DNA from: Larkinella humicola
GTDB taxonomy: Bacteria > Bacteroidota > Bacteroidia > Cytophagales > Spirosomataceae
NCBI RefSeq assembly: GCF_008727875.1
Contig: NZ_VTWS01000006.1
Coordinates: 434,001 to 498,000 of the forward strand
Reading direction: 5' to 3'
Length of the DNA stretch: 64,000 nucleotides
In this document: one piece after another, positions 53,421 through 61,730 of the stretch
Layout: each line of letters opens with the position of its first letter
Numbering within the stretch: the stretch's first letter is position 1
Translations under genes and position numbers: made by a program
Notes under the pieces: generated by a model
The model's database searches: none
What the model was told of the DNA's origin: nothing
What the model saw: the letters and a program-made list of their open reading frames with translations, nothing else

Positions 53421-55076
53421 ATGATAACCAAGAATAAGAGCTCAGTAAAAACAAAGAATTACGCAGGCCTGTCACCGCAGGAATATACAACGCTTGTCTT
53501 TTTTTCTATTTTATATACAATTAAAAAGCTGCCATTCATTTTATACAATGGTCAAATAAATCCTGATGAAAGCCAAATGCTAACACAGGCAATTACGTTA
53601 AAATTTGATCCAATATTTTGGCGATCAGTTGATGGAACTACCAGTGGACCAATTAATAGCTATATAATTCTTTTATTAAAATATGCAGGATTACCATTTA
53701 ATTACTTAACTCTTCATGCCACAGCTACAGGACTAGTCATTTTTTCATTATTCATTACATACCTTACATTAAGGCTATTCAACACTATTAAAGTTTCATT
53801 TTTAAGCATCATAATTATATACAGTTTTTTTTTCTTCACCAATCATAATGATTTTAACCATTATAACAGTGAATTACCTTCATTTTTTTTAATTACTTTA
53901 GCTATTTACATATTAGCTTATACATATCATAATAAAAAAATACCAATATATTTATATATTTTATTTAGTATTATTTGCTGCTTAATACCTTTCGCAAAAT
54001 TGCAAGGAGGGCCGCTTGCCATTCTATACTTATTGTATGAGTTTTTTATTATATTAAAAAGAAAATTAAATAAAACAGCAGCTATTGTTGGCCTTGGCAG
54101 TGGAATGGTAATTGTGGGAGGATCTTTATTGGCATATTTATTTTATAATAATATAATATACGATTTCTATATAATGTATATCAAAACCAATTTAAACCAC
54201 TATAATGTGGGAGATCCATTTAGTTTATTTATTAAATTAATATTCAAATCGTCTTACGACTATTTATTTTTTTTAATTTACAACATTATAATATGGTCAA
54301 CTTTCCCCATAGTTATAAGCAAAAAAAATTATTCATATCTTATATATAAAGATAATGTATTCATATTTTTATCAATAAACATTGTAGTTTCTTACATAGT
54401 TGTTACTCGCACAGGCTATACTTTTGAACATTATTTATTCTACACGCTTTTTCCCATCACCTTACTCACATCACATATGCTAAGCCATATCTTTGAGTAC
54501 CGTGACATTAAAAAATACACTTTTCCAATAGTAAGTATAATGATGACTGGATTATTCATCGGCCTTGTTACCGTGCATATATTAAAGTATAATAGGAAAA
54601 ATCAAAATTTCAAGAGATTTGAACTTGCACAACATGAAATTAATGTTATCAAATTAATTAATTACTACACTAAACCAACTGATTGCCTCGTCGTATGGGG
54701 ATGGAATTTGACTTATCATACTCTTACCGGATTAAGGCAAGGTACTCGAGAAAATCATTCCATACGATGCATGACGACTAACTCTTTAGGCGCTATCCAT
54801 GACCCTTATCTTATTGAATATTATTGCCATCAATATGTAAATGATATCAAACGGAATCGACCTGCTGTGTTTATAGATGAAGTTAAAATGAATTCAATTT
54901 TTAAGGACCCTAATTTGGTTGCACACCAAACAATTCCAGATTTAAGAAATACCATTATGACAAACTACACACTAATAGACCAGCAAGCAGGGGTTTTAGT
55001 GTATGTAAGAAAAGACATATTGAAAATTCGGGGGAAACTGAATTTGGGCTTGCAAAAATATGGTAGAAATTTTTAA
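53421..55076 (+). CDS. GT-C-like multipass membrane protein
   Basis: This 551-aa protein has about 10-11 membrane helices up to residue 400 and a soluble C-terminal domain of about 150 residues. An Asp-Glu pair in the first loop (NPDESQ, D49-E50) fits the catalytic loop of GT-C glycosyltransferases of the PMT/ArnT type, which use polyprenyl-linked sugar donors. Codon use is extremely AT-rich. The C-terminal domain (DCLVVWGWN, TGLRQGT, HSIRC) is clearly homologous to the truncated gene at 57085-57640. Transferase function is inferred, not shown. Confidence 0.75.
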   Translation: MITKNKSSVKTKNYAGLSPQEYTTLVFFSILYTIKKLPFILYNGQINPDESQMLTQAITLKFDPIFWRSVDGTTSGPINSYIILLLKYAGLPFNYLTLHATATGLVIFSLFITYLTLRLFNTIKVSFLSIIIIYSFFFFTNHNDFNHYNSELPSFFLITLAIYILAYTYHNKKIPIYLYILFSIICCLIPFAKLQGGPLAILYLLYEFFIILKRKLNKTAAIVGLGSGMVIVGGSLLAYLFYNNIIYDFYIMYIKTNLNHYNVGDPFSLFIKLIFKSSYDYLFFLIYNIIIWSTFPIVISKKNYSYLIYKDNVFIFLSINIVVSYIVVTRTGYTFEHYLFYTLFPITLLTSHMLSHIFEYRDIKKYTFPIVSIMMTGLFIGLVTVHILKYNRKNQNFKRFELAQHEINVIKLINYYTKPTDCLVVWGWNLTYHTLTGLRQGTRENHSIRCMTTNSLGAIHDPYLIEYYCHQYVNDIKRNRPAVFIDEVKMNSIFKDPNLVAHQTIPDLRNTIMTNYTLIDQQAGVLVYVRKDILKIRGKLNLGLQKYGRNF

Positions 55077-55421
55077 GCGACCATTAAGGAATTGTAAAAT
55101 ATAATTCCTCTTAACTGGACGTGCGGTAGTTGAAGAGTAAATGTAGTCGTCGGCACTGACAGCCTTGTACCATTGTGCCAATCCTCAATACATCAAAGGT
55201 AGACAACCGATCCGATATGAATATGGTTTACCAACTCGCTTGTGAGAGTGGTAAAAAAGACTCTCAACAACCACTTCACCCCAACAATTTCCTTCAAGGC
55301 GGCTGGGTAGCCCCATCAAACTTAGTCTATAGTTCATCCCTCATAAGAGGTTGTTGAGGATTTTATAACTAGCTGAAAAAAGTGGGTGCCTGCTTACCTT
55401 TATGTTGCAACACAATGAGGT
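55077..55421. other. Non-coding stretch between the GT-C-like gene and the IS remnants
   Basis: About 345 bp in which base composition returns to normal. A 60-codon open frame at 55175-55357 has no family features and is not called. The DNA may be remnant sequence disturbed by insertion events. Confidence 0.4.
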
Positions 55422-55502
55422 GGGGCCGCCCTTTAGGTTTGAGGGTTGGTAAGAAACCAAGATTGGGTAGCTTGCCAACCCTCAAACCTAAAGGGCGGCC
55501 CC
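55422..55502. repeat. 28-bp perfect inverted repeat with GGGCGGCCCC end
   Basis: Arms at 55422-55449 and 55475-55502 are perfect complements (outer end GGGGCCGCCC, inner part TTTAGGTTTGAGGGTTGG). It abuts the stop codon of the IS3 orfA remnant. The outer GC word is shared with the repeat at 817-957. Confidence 0.9.
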
Positions 55503-55590
55503 GTTAAAGTTTTTTTTTGAGTACGTCTTGTAGCATCTGCTTATCTAAACTCAGGTCGGCTACGAGTTGCTTCAGTTTCTGATTTTCTTC

Positions 55591-55606
55591 GGCACCGGCC
55601 GCCCGG
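55591..55606. repeat. 16-bp GC-rich insertion 3 in the IS3 orfA remnant
   Basis: GGCACCGGCCGCCCGG (plus strand) separates codons for LRQLE and EENQKL. Its removal restores the OrfA frame. Confidence 0.75.
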
Positions 55607-55661
55607 CTCCAACTGTCGAAGGTTTCGTAGTTCTGGAACCCCTAAACCAGCGTACTTCTTC

Positions 55662-55677
55662 CACGCGGGCGGCCCCG
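55662..55677. repeat. 16-bp GC-rich insertion 2 in the IS3 orfA remnant
   Basis: CACGCGGGCGGCCCCG (plus strand) interrupts the codons for YYNWKKKY. It matches 15 of 16 bases of the word at 834-849. Confidence 0.75.
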
Positions 55678-55772
55678 TTCCAGTTGTAATAGGTAGCCTC
55701 GCTGACTCCCATCTTCCGGCAAACTTCCGCCACAGGTACACCAGTGTCAGCTTGACGCAGGGCAAAAATGAT

Positions 55773-55788
55773 GGCTCGGGCCACCCCG
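55773..55788. repeat. 16-bp GC-rich insertion 1 in the IS3 orfA remnant
   Basis: GGCTCGGGCCACCCCG (plus strand) separates codons for FIEAQ and IIFAL. Its removal joins them in frame. Confidence 0.75.
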
Positions 55789-55892
55789 TTGTGCTTCGAT
55801 GAACTTCGTCTTTTTCATGAGCGATTTTGGATTATTTAAGTTATCAAAATCGCCCGAATTTCTCTACTTGTTCACTGTCCAGTTTTTAGGGC

Positions 55893-57058
55893 CAAGGTCA
55901 CATTCAAGACTTCCCCATCCGTGATAAACGAGTTTTTATTCATATTAAACGTCGTCGCTCGCCACCGTGGCGCGGTTAAATTCCAGGACGGGTCAAATCC
56001 AGCAAAGGAATTGGTCCCAGGTAGCCCAGGGAACGCGGATGACGAAAGAATTCGCGGATTTTTTAAAAGAGATTGACGGATTTATTCCCCCACAGTACCA
56101 GTACCCGGGGTCGTTTATATGGCGTTAATGGGAAACGCTTATCAGCTCAATACCGCACCCATTTGAGCCATTTTCAAAACTGGTCCCAGCGAGGCCACGC
56201 TAAACAGTGGCTGCTCTACCCTCAAAACCTGGGCACGTATCTGTCGATTGATGAGACGTCACTTTCGCAAGGTGAGTTGTATACGATTCTAACTAATAAA
56301 GCGTCAAAAGGCCAAAAGGGCAGTATTGTGGCCATTATCGCTGGAACAAAAGCGGAAACGGTGATCGCTATTCTACGGAAAATTCCCGAAAAGCTTCGTA
56401 AAAAGGTCGCCGAAATTACCTTGGATATAGTGGGCAATATGGCGCTGATTGCCAAAAAATGCTTTACCCAAGCCACCCAGGTCACCGACCGGTTCCATGT
56501 CCAGCAATTAGCCCTGGAAGCCGTCCAGGAGATGCGTGTCCAGTACCGGTGGCAAGCCCTGGAGGCAGAAAATGAAGCCCTTGAACAAGCCAAAGCCACT
56601 CAGAGCGCGTATGAGACGGAAGTGCTTTCCAATGGCATACGCTCAAACAACTGCTGGCTCGCAGCCGGTATGTGCTTTATAAAAAATCGGGTGATTGGAC
56701 TGACAGTCAACGGGAACGGGCGGCTTTGCTTTTTGATCACTACCCTGATCTAAAGAAAGCCTATGATTTCAGTCAAGCCCTCAGTCACATTTTTGAGAAT
56801 ACGACCGATAAACTTTATGGCTTAGCACGGCTGGCAAAGTGGCATGAAAAAGTCCGACAGTGCGGTTTCAAGGCCTTCAACACGGTGGCCCTTTCCATTC
56901 AGAACGATTATGAGACGATTCTCAACTACTTTGACAACCGCAGCACCAATGCGTCGGCCGAATCCTTTAATGCCAAAATCAAAGCCTTCCGAGCCCAATT
57001 CAGAGGGGTAAGAAATGCGGAGTTTTTCCTGTACCGATTAACCCAGTTATATGCTTAA
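55893..57058 (+). pseudogene. ISAon1/ISL3-like transposase remnant, frameshifted
   Basis: The first part (HIQDFPIRDKRVFIHIKRRR, then LNSRTGQIQQRNWSQVAQG and FADFLKEIDGF) is the N-terminal-region protein of this IS type. It lacks its start and is broken at 55960-55973 by a 14-bp GC palindrome. The DDE transposase part runs from about 56100 (YGVNGKRLSAQYR, LSIDETSL with a catalytic Asp, DRFHVQQLALEA) and is broken by a likely 1-bp deletion near 56636 (NG then DTLKQ expected). The second frame then continues to NASAESFNAKIKAFR, which holds the terminal Glu, and ends at 57058. The frame change near 56100 may be the family's normal two-frame layout. Confidence 0.8.
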
Positions 57059-57084
57059 TCCAAGATGATCCACAACTTTTCTTC

Positions 57085-57640
57085 TTGATCCGGTATAAAT
57101 CAGATTCTGAAGTCGGAATGCGATCACGGATATCCCTACCGGACAACAGTCATTCTCACCACAGGTTTGCTCCTGGGTTCTACTGGAGTGTACTTCTTAA
57201 AGCTTCCCAGGAAAAACCAAAATTTCACAATGGTTTCAGCTCCCTTGCTTGAAACACGAATCCTCGGTCTAATCAAAAAGTATTCAAAACCAACCGATTG
57301 CCTGGTCGTCTGGGGGTGGAATATGCGGTATCATACCCTAAGCGGATTGAGACAGGGCACGAAAGAAAATCACTCAATCCGATGTATGGAAACGAATTCA
57401 TTAGGCACGATTCATGACCCTCAACTCATTGCCTATTACGGTCGGGAGTACGTAGATGACCTGAAACGAAACAACCCTTCCGTCTTCATCGATGAGGTAA
57501 AAGCAAACCGTTTTTTTGAGAATCCCGAATGGGTTATACACCAAAAAAATCCAGCGCTAAAACAGGTTATTGCCGATAAGTACCGGTTGTTGACACAAGA
57601 ATCCGGCGTTTCGGTTTACGTACGCAAAGATCTTTTGTAG
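57085..57640 (+). pseudogene. Truncated paralogue of the GT-C-like membrane protein (C-terminal end)
   Basis: The frame is homologous to the C-terminal end of the 53421-55076 protein from its last membrane helix onward: RKNQNF, DCLVVWGWN, GLRQGTKENHSIRC, NSLGTIHDP, FIDEVKAN and YVRKDLL all align in order. The 5' part is missing where the transposase remnant ends. In contrast to the other copy, the GC content is like the host genome. It is most likely a gene cut by insertion or by deletion between insertion sequences. A GTG/ATG-started fragment could still be translated. Confidence 0.8.
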
Positions 57641-57673
57641 ACCTACGAACAACATTTCGCTTTAAATACGATC

Positions 57674-59236
57674 TCAAAACTGATACAACAACCGCGCGCG
57701 CATCCCGGCCGAAGTGTGATTCAAACTAAACTGCGTAGACAACAAAGGGCTTGACAAATACGGATTGGCCTGAATCACCCAGTGACTCCATTGCTTCTCG
57801 AAAGCAACCCCCACGAGCCAGTTATTATAGACGGCGGGAGAACACTTCTCGTAGAACTTTTGCGCCATAAATTCATACGGTCCCATCCGGTTGGTGTACG
57901 AAATTTTCTCGCGGGCTTCCAGACTGAAGCTCGCGCCAACGGAGGGCGTAATCGTAAAAGAATTCCCGACCGGCAGACGATACCCAAAAGTGACCGGTAA
58001 TTGCCAGGTCTTTCCACTGCGGGCAATGTTCAAAATTTCAATGCGCTTGTCCCCAGGCACTTTACCCGGATAATCCCGCCGGAATTCAGTTTTTTTCTTG
58101 ATAAAATACTGTCCTTCCGTAATATACTCTTCGCCCGAAACACTCAGGCGCGTCAATCCGATGCCAATCGTCAACCGATCCCCCATCAGAACTTCACTCG
58201 CCAGCCCGTAACCTGACTGACCGCCACTCAATTGCGCACTGCCCCCAATCCGGAAATGAACGAAACGCTGCCGCTCTTCCACCCCCGGTTTTGAACCCGA
58301 AGAGGTCGCAACGGCCGAATGCGTTGCCAACGGCCGGATTCGCCGGACCCGGCGCTGGTAGTTTTCGACGTAATAACTGGAATCAAATTTCAACGGCCGA
58401 TTCAGCACCGGCTCCCAGGAGATAGAAGCGGATTCCGCTGAACCCGTTGTCGACCCGTTGTTTCCCGGAACATCTACCGAACCCGAAACACCGCTTGACA
58501 ACGGCCGGGAGGTTTCCAAACCGGTGGGTTTCTGCCGTCCCGAATACCGGTTCGGGTTCCGATTCCAGCGATCCGTGGCAGATTGCGGCAAACGACCTGA
58601 AGGAAGCGTGTTTCGCTCCGATTGCTCCGAAAGTACACGACCGGTTTTTGAGGGATCCGATTCCGATCCATTCAGCCCGGGTTCAGATTCTGTCAGGCGC
58701 TCTTTCGGGCCGAACCGATCCGGTAAAGCTTTGCCTTCCAACCGGTTTCGATTCCGACCTGGAGTCGATTCGGCGGGCGGGTTTTTGTCGGTGGAGTTCG
58801 TTGCCGATGGATCTGCTTCCAGACGGTTGGCCAGTTCGCGATCATCATCCCGCTGAACACCCGGAACAGAAGGCCTCAACCGGGGTGATGGAACGAGAAT
58901 CTCGCGCGTGATGTAGACCGTATCGGTTTTTGGCGACTGGGCGACCGGTGTTTCCAGCGGGGCCTGTTGCAGAATCGTGACGCTATCCTTCAGAGAATGA
59001 ACGGTTTGTGCCAGTTTCTGATTGGTACGGTATTGCCACACCGCCAGAATAACCAGCCCGGCCACTGTGGCGGCACTCATCATCGGCACAAGCCACTGCG
59101 TAACCGCCCCGCCGATGGAAGGTACGCCATTGCGACGCAGAACAGACCGAAGATGCACCCAATCGGTCTCCTGGAACGGAGGGTCTATCCCCTCCAGCTT
59201 TTGTCGTATATTTTCCTCAAATTTATCAGTTTTCAT
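57674..59236 (-). CDS. Membrane-anchored beta-barrel-like protein, partner of the ECF sigma factor
   Basis: This 520-aa protein has a short cytoplasmic N-terminus (MKTDKFEENIRQKLEG, ETDW) and one membrane helix (about 45-65). A long low-complexity Ser/Asn/Arg/Pro-rich linker follows, then a C-terminal beta-barrel-like region of about 170 residues. In Bacteroidota this layout behind an ECF sigma gene is typical of putative anti-sigma or signalling proteins. The ATG at 59236 is chosen because the conserved N-terminus begins there and it overlaps the sigma stop by 11 bp. An upstream extension of the frame would lie inside the sigma gene. Confidence 0.8.
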   Translation of the reverse strand: MKTDKFEENIRQKLEGIDPPFQETDWVHLRSVLRRNGVPSIGGAVTQWLVPMMSAATVAGLVILAVWQYRTNQKLAQTVHSLKDSVTILQQAPLETPVAQSPKTDTVYITREILVPSPRLRPSVPGVQRDDDRELANRLEADPSATNSTDKNPPAESTPGRNRNRLEGKALPDRFGPKERLTESEPGLNGSESDPSKTGRVLSEQSERNTLPSGRLPQSATDRWNRNPNRYSGRQKPTGLETSRPLSSGVSGSVDVPGNNGSTTGSAESASISWEPVLNRPLKFDSSYYVENYQRRVRRIRPLATHSAVATSSGSKPGVEERQRFVHFRIGGSAQLSGGQSGYGLASEVLMGDRLTIGIGLTRLSVSGEEYITEGQYFIKKKTEFRRDYPGKVPGDKRIEILNIARSGKTWQLPVTFGYRLPVGNSFTITPSVGASFSLEAREKISYTNRMGPYEFMAQKFYEKCSPAVYNNWLVGVAFEKQWSHWVIQANPYLSSPLLSTQFSLNHTSAGMRARLLYQF

Positions 59237-59831
59237 AGTAACGAATAGGAATCGCGGGGTCGGATGGAAACAGGTGTGGGTACGCAGACCGAATGGCCTG
59301 TTGAAGACGTTGCCGCGACCGTAAAAAATGCGAACGGATCGTGGCTTCGTTGCTCTGTAACACCTCGGCAATTTCCCGAAGACTGTAGCCATCTACTACA
59401 TGCATCGAAAACACAGTACGGTAGGCTGGCGGCAGTTGCTGCACCAGCGCCAGAATTTCGTCGGCCGAAATCTGGCCAATCACATCGTCTTCGAACGGCA
59501 CATCCTGACCGGCCTCCAACGAACTCATGTCTAATTTGTGGTATTTGCGGTAATAACTGATGGCGGTATTGATCAGAATCGACCGCAGCCACGCTTTGAA
59601 AGGATGAGTAGCATCGTATTGATGCAGTCGTTGAAATACTTTGAGAAAGCTCTCATTCAAGACTTCTTCGGCTTCCTCCGTCGTAGCCGAATACCGCAGG
59701 CAAATACTTTTGGAATAGCCATAAAACTTTTTAAATAAAACACGTTGAGCCTGCGCATCATGGTTGCGGCAGGCTTCAATAATACTATCAATATCGTTTT
59801 CCGCGAAGGAAGGGCGCTTTCGAAAGAACAA
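59226..59831 (-). CDS. ECF-type RNA polymerase sigma-70 factor
   Basis: This 201-aa protein starts at a TTG (59831) because a stop lies five codons upstream and no ATG is available. Region 2 (EEAEEVLNESFLKVFQRLHQYD, FKAWLRSILINTAISYYRK) and region 4 (LPPAYRTVFSMHVVDGYSLREIAEVL, then SNEATIRSHFLRSRQRL) are complete. It directs RNA polymerase to a specific promoter set. It is co-transcribed with the membrane/barrel protein that probably controls it. Targets are not identifiable here. Confidence 0.95.
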   Translation of the reverse strand: MFFRKRPSFAENDIDSIIEACRNHDAQAQRVLFKKFYGYSKSICLRYSATTEEAEEVLNESFLKVFQRLHQYDATHPFKAWLRSILINTAISYYRKYHKLDMSSLEAGQDVPFEDDVIGQISADEILALVQQLPPAYRTVFSMHVVDGYSLREIAEVLQSNEATIRSHFLRSRQRLQQAIRSAYPHLFPSDPAIPIRYYEN

Positions 59832-60077
59832 GGCCGTAACGATTTAAGTAAATGATTCACTCATATCATCCCAATACGTCAAAAACCGACCGGCTGTTGC
59901 AGCAACCAGGCACTATTTTTTATTTTTTTTCAATCTCTCAATTTCTACATTTTTTTCGATTTGGTCTGCAACGGTGCCGGTTTTCCAGGCGTAATGTCAA
60001 TTGTATCGTCGAAAAAAACGGTTCGCTCCCAAATGAGTCTCCCGCTTTTTTCGACCTCGACCTGAAATTCTAAAGCA

Positions 60078-60743
60078 ATGAAAATACATCTGTTGGTCAT
60101 TGCGGATAGTCTCCATTACGACTCGGGCCTCAACTCCCGGCAGAGCTACATCGATCAGTTCGTGCAGCAACTGGAACGCGGGGGGCAGGAAGTAATTGTG
60201 ACCTACCATGCACCGATGGCCATCAGCACCATCGCCGAAGTGTTGCAGCGGGTTCCGCTCCGACGCTATGACCTGATCATTCTGCAAATTGCCAACCGCC
60301 ACCTGCGCGATTCGCGGCTGGCCCTCCGCCCCACCGCCGGCACCCGGTTCGTGGAGCATGTAATGGCGTGGAAGTTACGCATACAATCCGTTCTGAGTGC
60401 CATTCGGCCCCTGAACGAAGTATACGCCCATTTGTCGCTTATTCTGGAGACACTCCGGTTTCACCGCAGCCGGGTTATTCTGATGACGCCTTTCCCCCAC
60501 CGCGAACCGGTCAGTGGCTGGTTGCGACGCAAGGGCAGTGCCATCCTTAAAAGTGAAGGCCAACACCGGGGATTCCGGGTGTTCGATGTTCAGGCACTGG
60601 TCGATTCCCGTGAAGAGTTTTTCAGTACCGGTGATCGTGAACGGCTCAACGCCATCAGCCACGAACTGATCGGACGACGGTTGTATGATTTTTACCGAAC
60701 GGAACCCAGCATGACCACCGGTCCGCTGAAACAGGATACCTGA
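60078..60743 (+). CDS. SGNH-like hydrolase-fold protein, divergent
   Basis: This 221-aa protein has an N-terminal strand with ADSLHYD in the place of the GDSL block and a third block reading QIANRH where GxND is usual. A late D-R-E-R-L-N-x-x-x-H segment stands in for the Asp-His block. It has no signal peptide, so it would be cytoplasmic. The family match is weak and the residues are altered, so catalytic activity is uncertain. It lies 334 bp from the divergent sigma start and just before a lipoprotein gene. Confidence 0.6.
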   Translation: MKIHLLVIADSLHYDSGLNSRQSYIDQFVQQLERGGQEVIVTYHAPMAISTIAEVLQRVPLRRYDLIILQIANRHLRDSRLALRPTAGTRFVEHVMAWKLRIQSVLSAIRPLNEVYAHLSLILETLRFHRSRVILMTPFPHREPVSGWLRRKGSAILKSEGQHRGFRVFDVQALVDSREEFFSTGDRERLNAISHELIGRRLYDFYRTEPSMTTGPLKQDT

Positions 60744-60791
60744 CGCTCAACCCAGCATTACCAACCACCATCATATACTTCCAGCAAAACC

Positions 60792-61616
60792 ATGAAAAAA
60801 CCCCTGTTCATTGCCTTGACCGTTATCGTGGCTGGCCTGTATGGCTGCAACCAAAGCCAGCAAACCGTCACACCGGACACCGATTCGGTAATCTCGGCCA
60901 CCAGCACCGCCCGGTTGGCGTCCGACAGTTCCGGGTTCTTCTGCAAGAAGAAAGTTACGAAAATCGCCGTAACCGACCTCCCGACAGCGGTGAGCGGTTA
61001 CATCTCAGCCAACTATGCCGGCGCCACCGTTGATTATGCCGCGAAAGATGATACGGGTAACTTCCTGGTAGCCATCACGCAAAATGGCGAAACCAAAGCC
61101 CTGTTATTCAACGCCGACGGCACTTTTAACGAAGAATTAGCCCTGAAAGACGGCCCCGGCCGAAAAGGCGGTTCGCACGGAAAAGGCGGTGGCAAAAAAG
61201 GAACGCTGGAACAGATTGCCGTCGCTGACCTGCCGTCTGCCATCACCAGTTACATCAGTACAAATTATGCCGGAGCCGAGGTGAAAACCGCAGCCAAAGA
61301 CAGTACCCGTGGCTACCTGGTGATGCTGGTGGTGAGCGATCAGTCGAAAACGCTGCTCTTCAACACCGACGGAACCTTCAACAAGGAAGTTTCCAAACCG
61401 TTGCGTGGCAAGTTTACGGCCGTTGCCGTTGCCGACCTGCCCGCTGCCGTTACGACCTACATCACAACAACGTATGCAGGTTCGACGATTAAAGATGCGG
61501 CCAAAAATGCCGACGGGCAATTGGTGGTCGTTGTGAAAACCAGCGATGGAAAACCGGTAGCCCTGCTTTTTGAGGCCGACGGCACCTTCAAACAGGTGTT
61601 GAAACAACGGCGTTGA
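60792..61616 (+). CDS. PepSY-like (DUF2874) triple-repeat lipoprotein
   Basis: This 274-aa protein has a lipobox GLYGC (C19). Three tandem copies of a roughly 70-residue repeat follow, each reading VxDLPxAVxxYIxxxYAG, AAKD and ALLFxxDGTF. This is the PepSY-like/BLIP fold found in secreted Bacteroidota proteins. Repeats 1 and 2 are separated by a basic Gly/Lys-rich stretch. A protease-inhibitor or binding role is possible, and the S41 protease gene is next. The function is not known. Confidence 0.88.
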   Translation: MKKPLFIALTVIVAGLYGCNQSQQTVTPDTDSVISATSTARLASDSSGFFCKKKVTKIAVTDLPTAVSGYISANYAGATVDYAAKDDTGNFLVAITQNGETKALLFNADGTFNEELALKDGPGRKGGSHGKGGGKKGTLEQIAVADLPSAITSYISTNYAGAEVKTAAKDSTRGYLVMLVVSDQSKTLLFNTDGTFNKEVSKPLRGKFTAVAVADLPAAVTTYITTTYAGSTIKDAAKNADGQLVVVVKTSDGKPVALLFEADGTFKQVLKQRR

Positions 61617-61623
61617 TGAATCG

Positions 61624-61678
61624 ATTTGGCACCCTTCTCCGAAAACAGGATGCGGTGCGGTGGCGAAGGGTGCCAAAT
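61624..61678 (+). terminator. 14-bp hairpin between the PepSY-like and S41 genes
   Basis: ATTTGGCACCCTTC (61624-61637) pairs with GAAGGGTGCCAAAT (61665-61678) 8 bp after the stop codon. It has no strong U-tract, so it may attenuate more than terminate. Confidence 0.7.
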
Positions 61679-61730
61679 TGATGCGGTGAATGACTCATAC
61701 TTTTTGAATACAACCTGAATTGGATCTCCT

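Larger units (their letters stand above)
55504..55818 (-). pseudogene. IS3 family transposase OrfA remnant, broken by three 16-bp insertions
   Basis: Joining three frames gives a standard IS3 OrfA: MKKTKFIEAQ, then IIFALRQADTGVPVAEVCRK, MGVSEATYYNW, KKKYAGLGVPELRNLRQLE and EENQKLKQLVADLSLDK through DVLKKKL. The frame is broken at three points by 16-bp GC-rich blocks (55773-55788, 55662-55677, 55591-55606), and removing each block restores the frame. No orfB follows; the 3' end is replaced by an inverted repeat. It cannot encode a functional transposase. An IS3-like left end is probably near 55875-55890. Confidence 0.85.

Noticed and set aside
55175-55357. 60-codon frame between the GT-C-like gene and the IS remnants
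   Set aside because: No homology, no signal and no conserved feature. It lies in disturbed DNA.
56073-56753. Treating this transposase frame as an intact short gene
   Set aside because: The protein continues in another frame at 56672-57058 with the terminal catalytic region, so the apparent stop is due to a frameshift.
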